The notes under the pieces are model-generated. The model saw only the letters and a program-made list of their open reading frames with translations. It was not told the DNA's origin and did no database searches. Of a stretch of 64,000 nucleotides of DNA, positions 62,037 to 64,000 are shown piece by piece. The stretch covers positions 1,125,696 to 1,189,695 of the forward strand of contig BCKL01000006.1 in assembly GCA_001600635.1 (NCBI GenBank), in the 5' to 3' direction. The translations under genes and the position numbers were made by a program. Within the stretch, counting starts at the first letter, position 1. The number at the start of each line of letters is the position of its first letter. The stretch comes from Leucosporidium creatinivorum. Taxonomy: Eukaryota; Basidiomycota; Microbotryomycetes; Leucosporidiales; Leucosporidiaceae.

Positions 62037-63025
62037 ATGGCGACTGCTACAAGGGAGTGCGCTGTCTGTCCTGCTACAACCGATCTCAAGGCCTGCTCTA
62101 GGTGTAAAACGGCCTATTACTGCTCTACAGAACACGCCAAGCTGGTGAGTCTGAGCTCGGCCCTTTGTTCGCCCCGAGGAGAAGCTCCTCTCTTCCCCCA
62201 CTCTGCACTCCGCTCACCTGCTCGTCTAATCTGCTACAGCTCTGGCCTCTACACAAGAAGTACTGTGCTTCAGGTGTTGAGCCGTGGTTCGAGGAGCCGC
62301 TGTCGGCCGACGAGCTCGAGGCGATCCGTTGTCTAGACGAAGGTTTGTTCTCGGCTATTCTGTAGCCTTCTAAAACTGTCCTGATTGATCTTACTCGTCG
62401 TGAACATTGCGCAGAGATCGATGATGAGCCGGGTGTAGTCAACCTCAAGCGGCTCGTCCAGCAGCGATTTCATTCGTGGCCCGAGGTGAGCTTATACGCC
62501 GAGCATCTTACAGACGTCTCGCGCTGACCAATCGGGTTGTTCAGGATATTTCGTCGTTCCCTGATCTTACTCGAGCGAGCTGTACCGAGCGCATAGTCCA
62601 CTGGATGCGCACCATGATTCGTCAAGTGCTCGGCAACGTCAGCGTTCAACCATCCGCCGCCGCAACTGGCAGGCTTCCCTGTCGCCCGTTCACAACCATC
62701 GGGAAGATTAAGCCTCTTTGATGGACTTGGTCTTGCGTTGAGTTACCACCCCGGTTGGCCATGGAGTGCAGAAGCCGACGCACGCCGCCGAAACTTTCTC
62801 GTCCACTTCGCCATCTTCGATTATCTCGCGACGCAAATCTCGCGTACTTCGACAGCATCACGGGATAGCTCCAGGGACGATGAGGAGCGGTTCATGGAGC
62901 TTGCGGTGGTCAGGCTGGAGAAGCTGGCAGAGGAGCATTCGCTGGGCGACGACGCTGCGGAGTCAGCGTTGAGGCTCATCTTGCGGGCCGCTCGTAGTTT
63001 ACTAGAGTCTTCTCGAATGCTGTAG
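62037..63025 (+). CDS. MYND-finger protein, type B, pair 4 (B4; probable frameshift)
   Basis: MATATRECAVCPATTDLKAC, SRCKTAYYCSTEHAKL, intron, LWPLHKKYCASGVEPWFEEP: MYND ligands C8, C11, C20, C23, C29, H33, H41, C45. Later exons: LSADELEAIRCLDE, EIDDEPGVVNLKRLVQQRFH, then DISSFPDLTRASCTERIVHW with MRTMIRQVLGN. In this frame a stop follows at about 62,719. The family C-terminus (RRRNFLVHFAIFDYLATQIS; FMELAVVRLEKLAEEHSLGD; end SLLESSRML) continues in another frame from about 62,640. No plausible intron links the two, so this is a frameshift or a sequencing error. If real, the protein lacks its last ~110 residues. Confidence 0.65.
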
Positions 63026-63190
63026 GCTTGTAGCGCAACAAAGGTGCCCCACACGGTAGTGTGAGATGCCAGCGAGGCCCCGCCGAGTCGCCGAGCTTGC
63101 GAGGTCAAGAGAGGATGAGGCTCGAGTTAGCCCAGGGAGCCACTCAGCTGCTATACATTCGTACACCAGTGAAGAACCTCGTGAACACCC

Positions 63191-63757
63191 CTATCTCTGC
63201 CACATCGACGCGCCCCCTCGTTTCCTCTTCACCTCCTCGCACACCGCGCCAGCGCCGAGCTCCTTCGTGATCTTGTCGTAGCTTGTGAAGGGGTACGATT
63301 CTCGCACGACAAGAGACTTGATGGCGAGTGTCATGCAGTCGGGCTCGCTTCGATGTGAAGAAGAGGATCGAAAGTCAGTCTCGGCGAAAGCGGAGATGAA
63401 GAATCACCGAGCAGCGCCGAGCAGCGCAGCCACGACTCACGTATTGGAGGTGCAGCGAACCGAGTGGCAGAAGTTGAGCTGTTCAATGGTCGTTCCGTCC
63501 TCCAGGGTGAAGGGGATGCACTGGTCGTTCTCCCAGTAGAGGATCCCTCCGTCCGAGTAAGAGGCGATGGCGATCTGTAGGAGAGCTAGAGGTAAGTAGG
63601 GTGTACACAGCGGCTCAAAGAGTGTGTACAGAGATCTCACAGTATTGCTGTAGTGCGAGCAGTAGTCGTGCAGCTCCTTGAACGTCTCGGCGGCGATTCG
63701 GCGAGCCAGGAAAAGAGCGAAGATGAGGACCGAGAGAGTCGTGAGAAGCCGCTTCAT
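63191..63757 (-). CDS. Small secreted cysteine-containing protein
   Basis: Three exons give about 135 residues: a signal peptide (MKRLLTTLSVLIFALFLARR, IAAE), then ETFKELHDYCSHYSNT, an intron, IAIASYSDGGILYWENDQCI, PFTLEDGTTIEQLNFCHSVR, CTSNT, an intron and EPDCMTLAIKSLVVRESYPF, SYDKITKELGAGAVCEEVKR, ending GGASMWQR. Six Cys in the mature part could form three disulfides. The donor of intron 2 is good; its acceptor is inferred as 'cgaag' and is the weak point. No known domain is recognised. Size, signal and Cys count are those of secreted effector-like or wall-associated small proteins. Convergent with B4. Confidence 0.6.
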
Positions 63758-64000
63758 AGCATGCGATGGTGAGACTGAACGACGAGACGAGCGGCGGAGA
63801 ACAGAGCAGCGACGAGAGGAAGGAGAGTGACCCTCATCTCATGTGACGGCCGTGTCTTAGCGCGATTCCCTGCTCCAACGGCGAAGTCGCGTCCAGGAAA
63901 GGCTTCGAAGTGAGATGTAGGAGAATAGAGGCGTTGAACTGGGTAAGCTGGACATGTTGTGAGGTGATAAGGTGGGTGCCGGACCTGCCTGGAGCTTCTG
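63758..64000. other. Upstream flank of the small secreted protein gene
   Basis: 243 bases to the window end, upstream of the start codon at 63,757. Presumably its promoter; no other feature seen. Confidence 0.4.

Overview
The window is nuclear DNA from a GC-rich fungus. The evidence is intron-dense genes with short GT-AG introns (a CTGAC/CTAAC branch site, usually 20-60 bases before a CAG or CTACAG acceptor), tight packing, and basidiomycete-type gene families. A red-yeast-like Pucciniomycotina lineage (Rhodotorula/Sporobolomyces-like) is my inference from base composition and gene style; I have no marker that proves it. No rRNA, tRNA, CRISPR array or intact transposon was seen.

Layout. 1-1.0 kb: duplicated debris, namely a copy of the 3' end of the next gene plus a broken Gly/Met-rich gene. 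1.4-20.2 kb: conserved single-copy genes, namely an LDB1/Mfg1-type LIM-binding regulator (-), a PNUTS/Ppn1-like PP1 regulatory subunit (+), a mitochondrial PPR-like protein (-), the nuclear cap-binding subunit CBP80 (+), an ER DnaJ of the DNAJC3/P58IPK type (-), and an SDR oxidoreductase (-) whose intron holds a 100-N gap. 20.4-22.4 kb: first divergent MYND-finger gene pair. 22.9-35.99 kb: nucleolin/Gar2/Nsr1 (-), a GH18 chitinase with a kexin-site repeat pro-region (-), a divergent secreted repeat protein (+), an alpha-arrestin-like protein (+), the SLC25A38/Hem25 carrier (-) and the small GTPase ARL2 (+). 36.1-47.4 kb: a mirror-image block with two more MYND pairs and a lone MYND gene, enclosing a UCH deubiquitinase (-) and CCT2 (+), and ending in a copied fragment of ARL2. 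47.7-60.7 kb: an SH3 protein (-), a GT2 polysaccharide synthase-like protein (+), an UNC-45/She4 myosin chaperone (-) and a MATE-like membrane protein (+). 61.0-63.8 kb: a fourth MYND pair and a small secreted cysteine-containing protein.

The most unusual system is the MYND family. Four head-to-head pairs, each one type A gene (ECVVC start) and one type B gene (ECAVC start), plus one orphan type B, lie within 43 kb. Each pair is separated by a 108-118 bp spacer that is conserved between pairs. All nine genes share an intron at the same residue inside the zinc finger and a Cys-to-His ligand change. Some copies look intact; others have lost a start codon, gained a stop or shifted frame. This points to a recently and actively duplicating pair unit. 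The second most notable item is the secreted chitinase, whose N-terminal third has at least six repeats ending in Lys-Arg.
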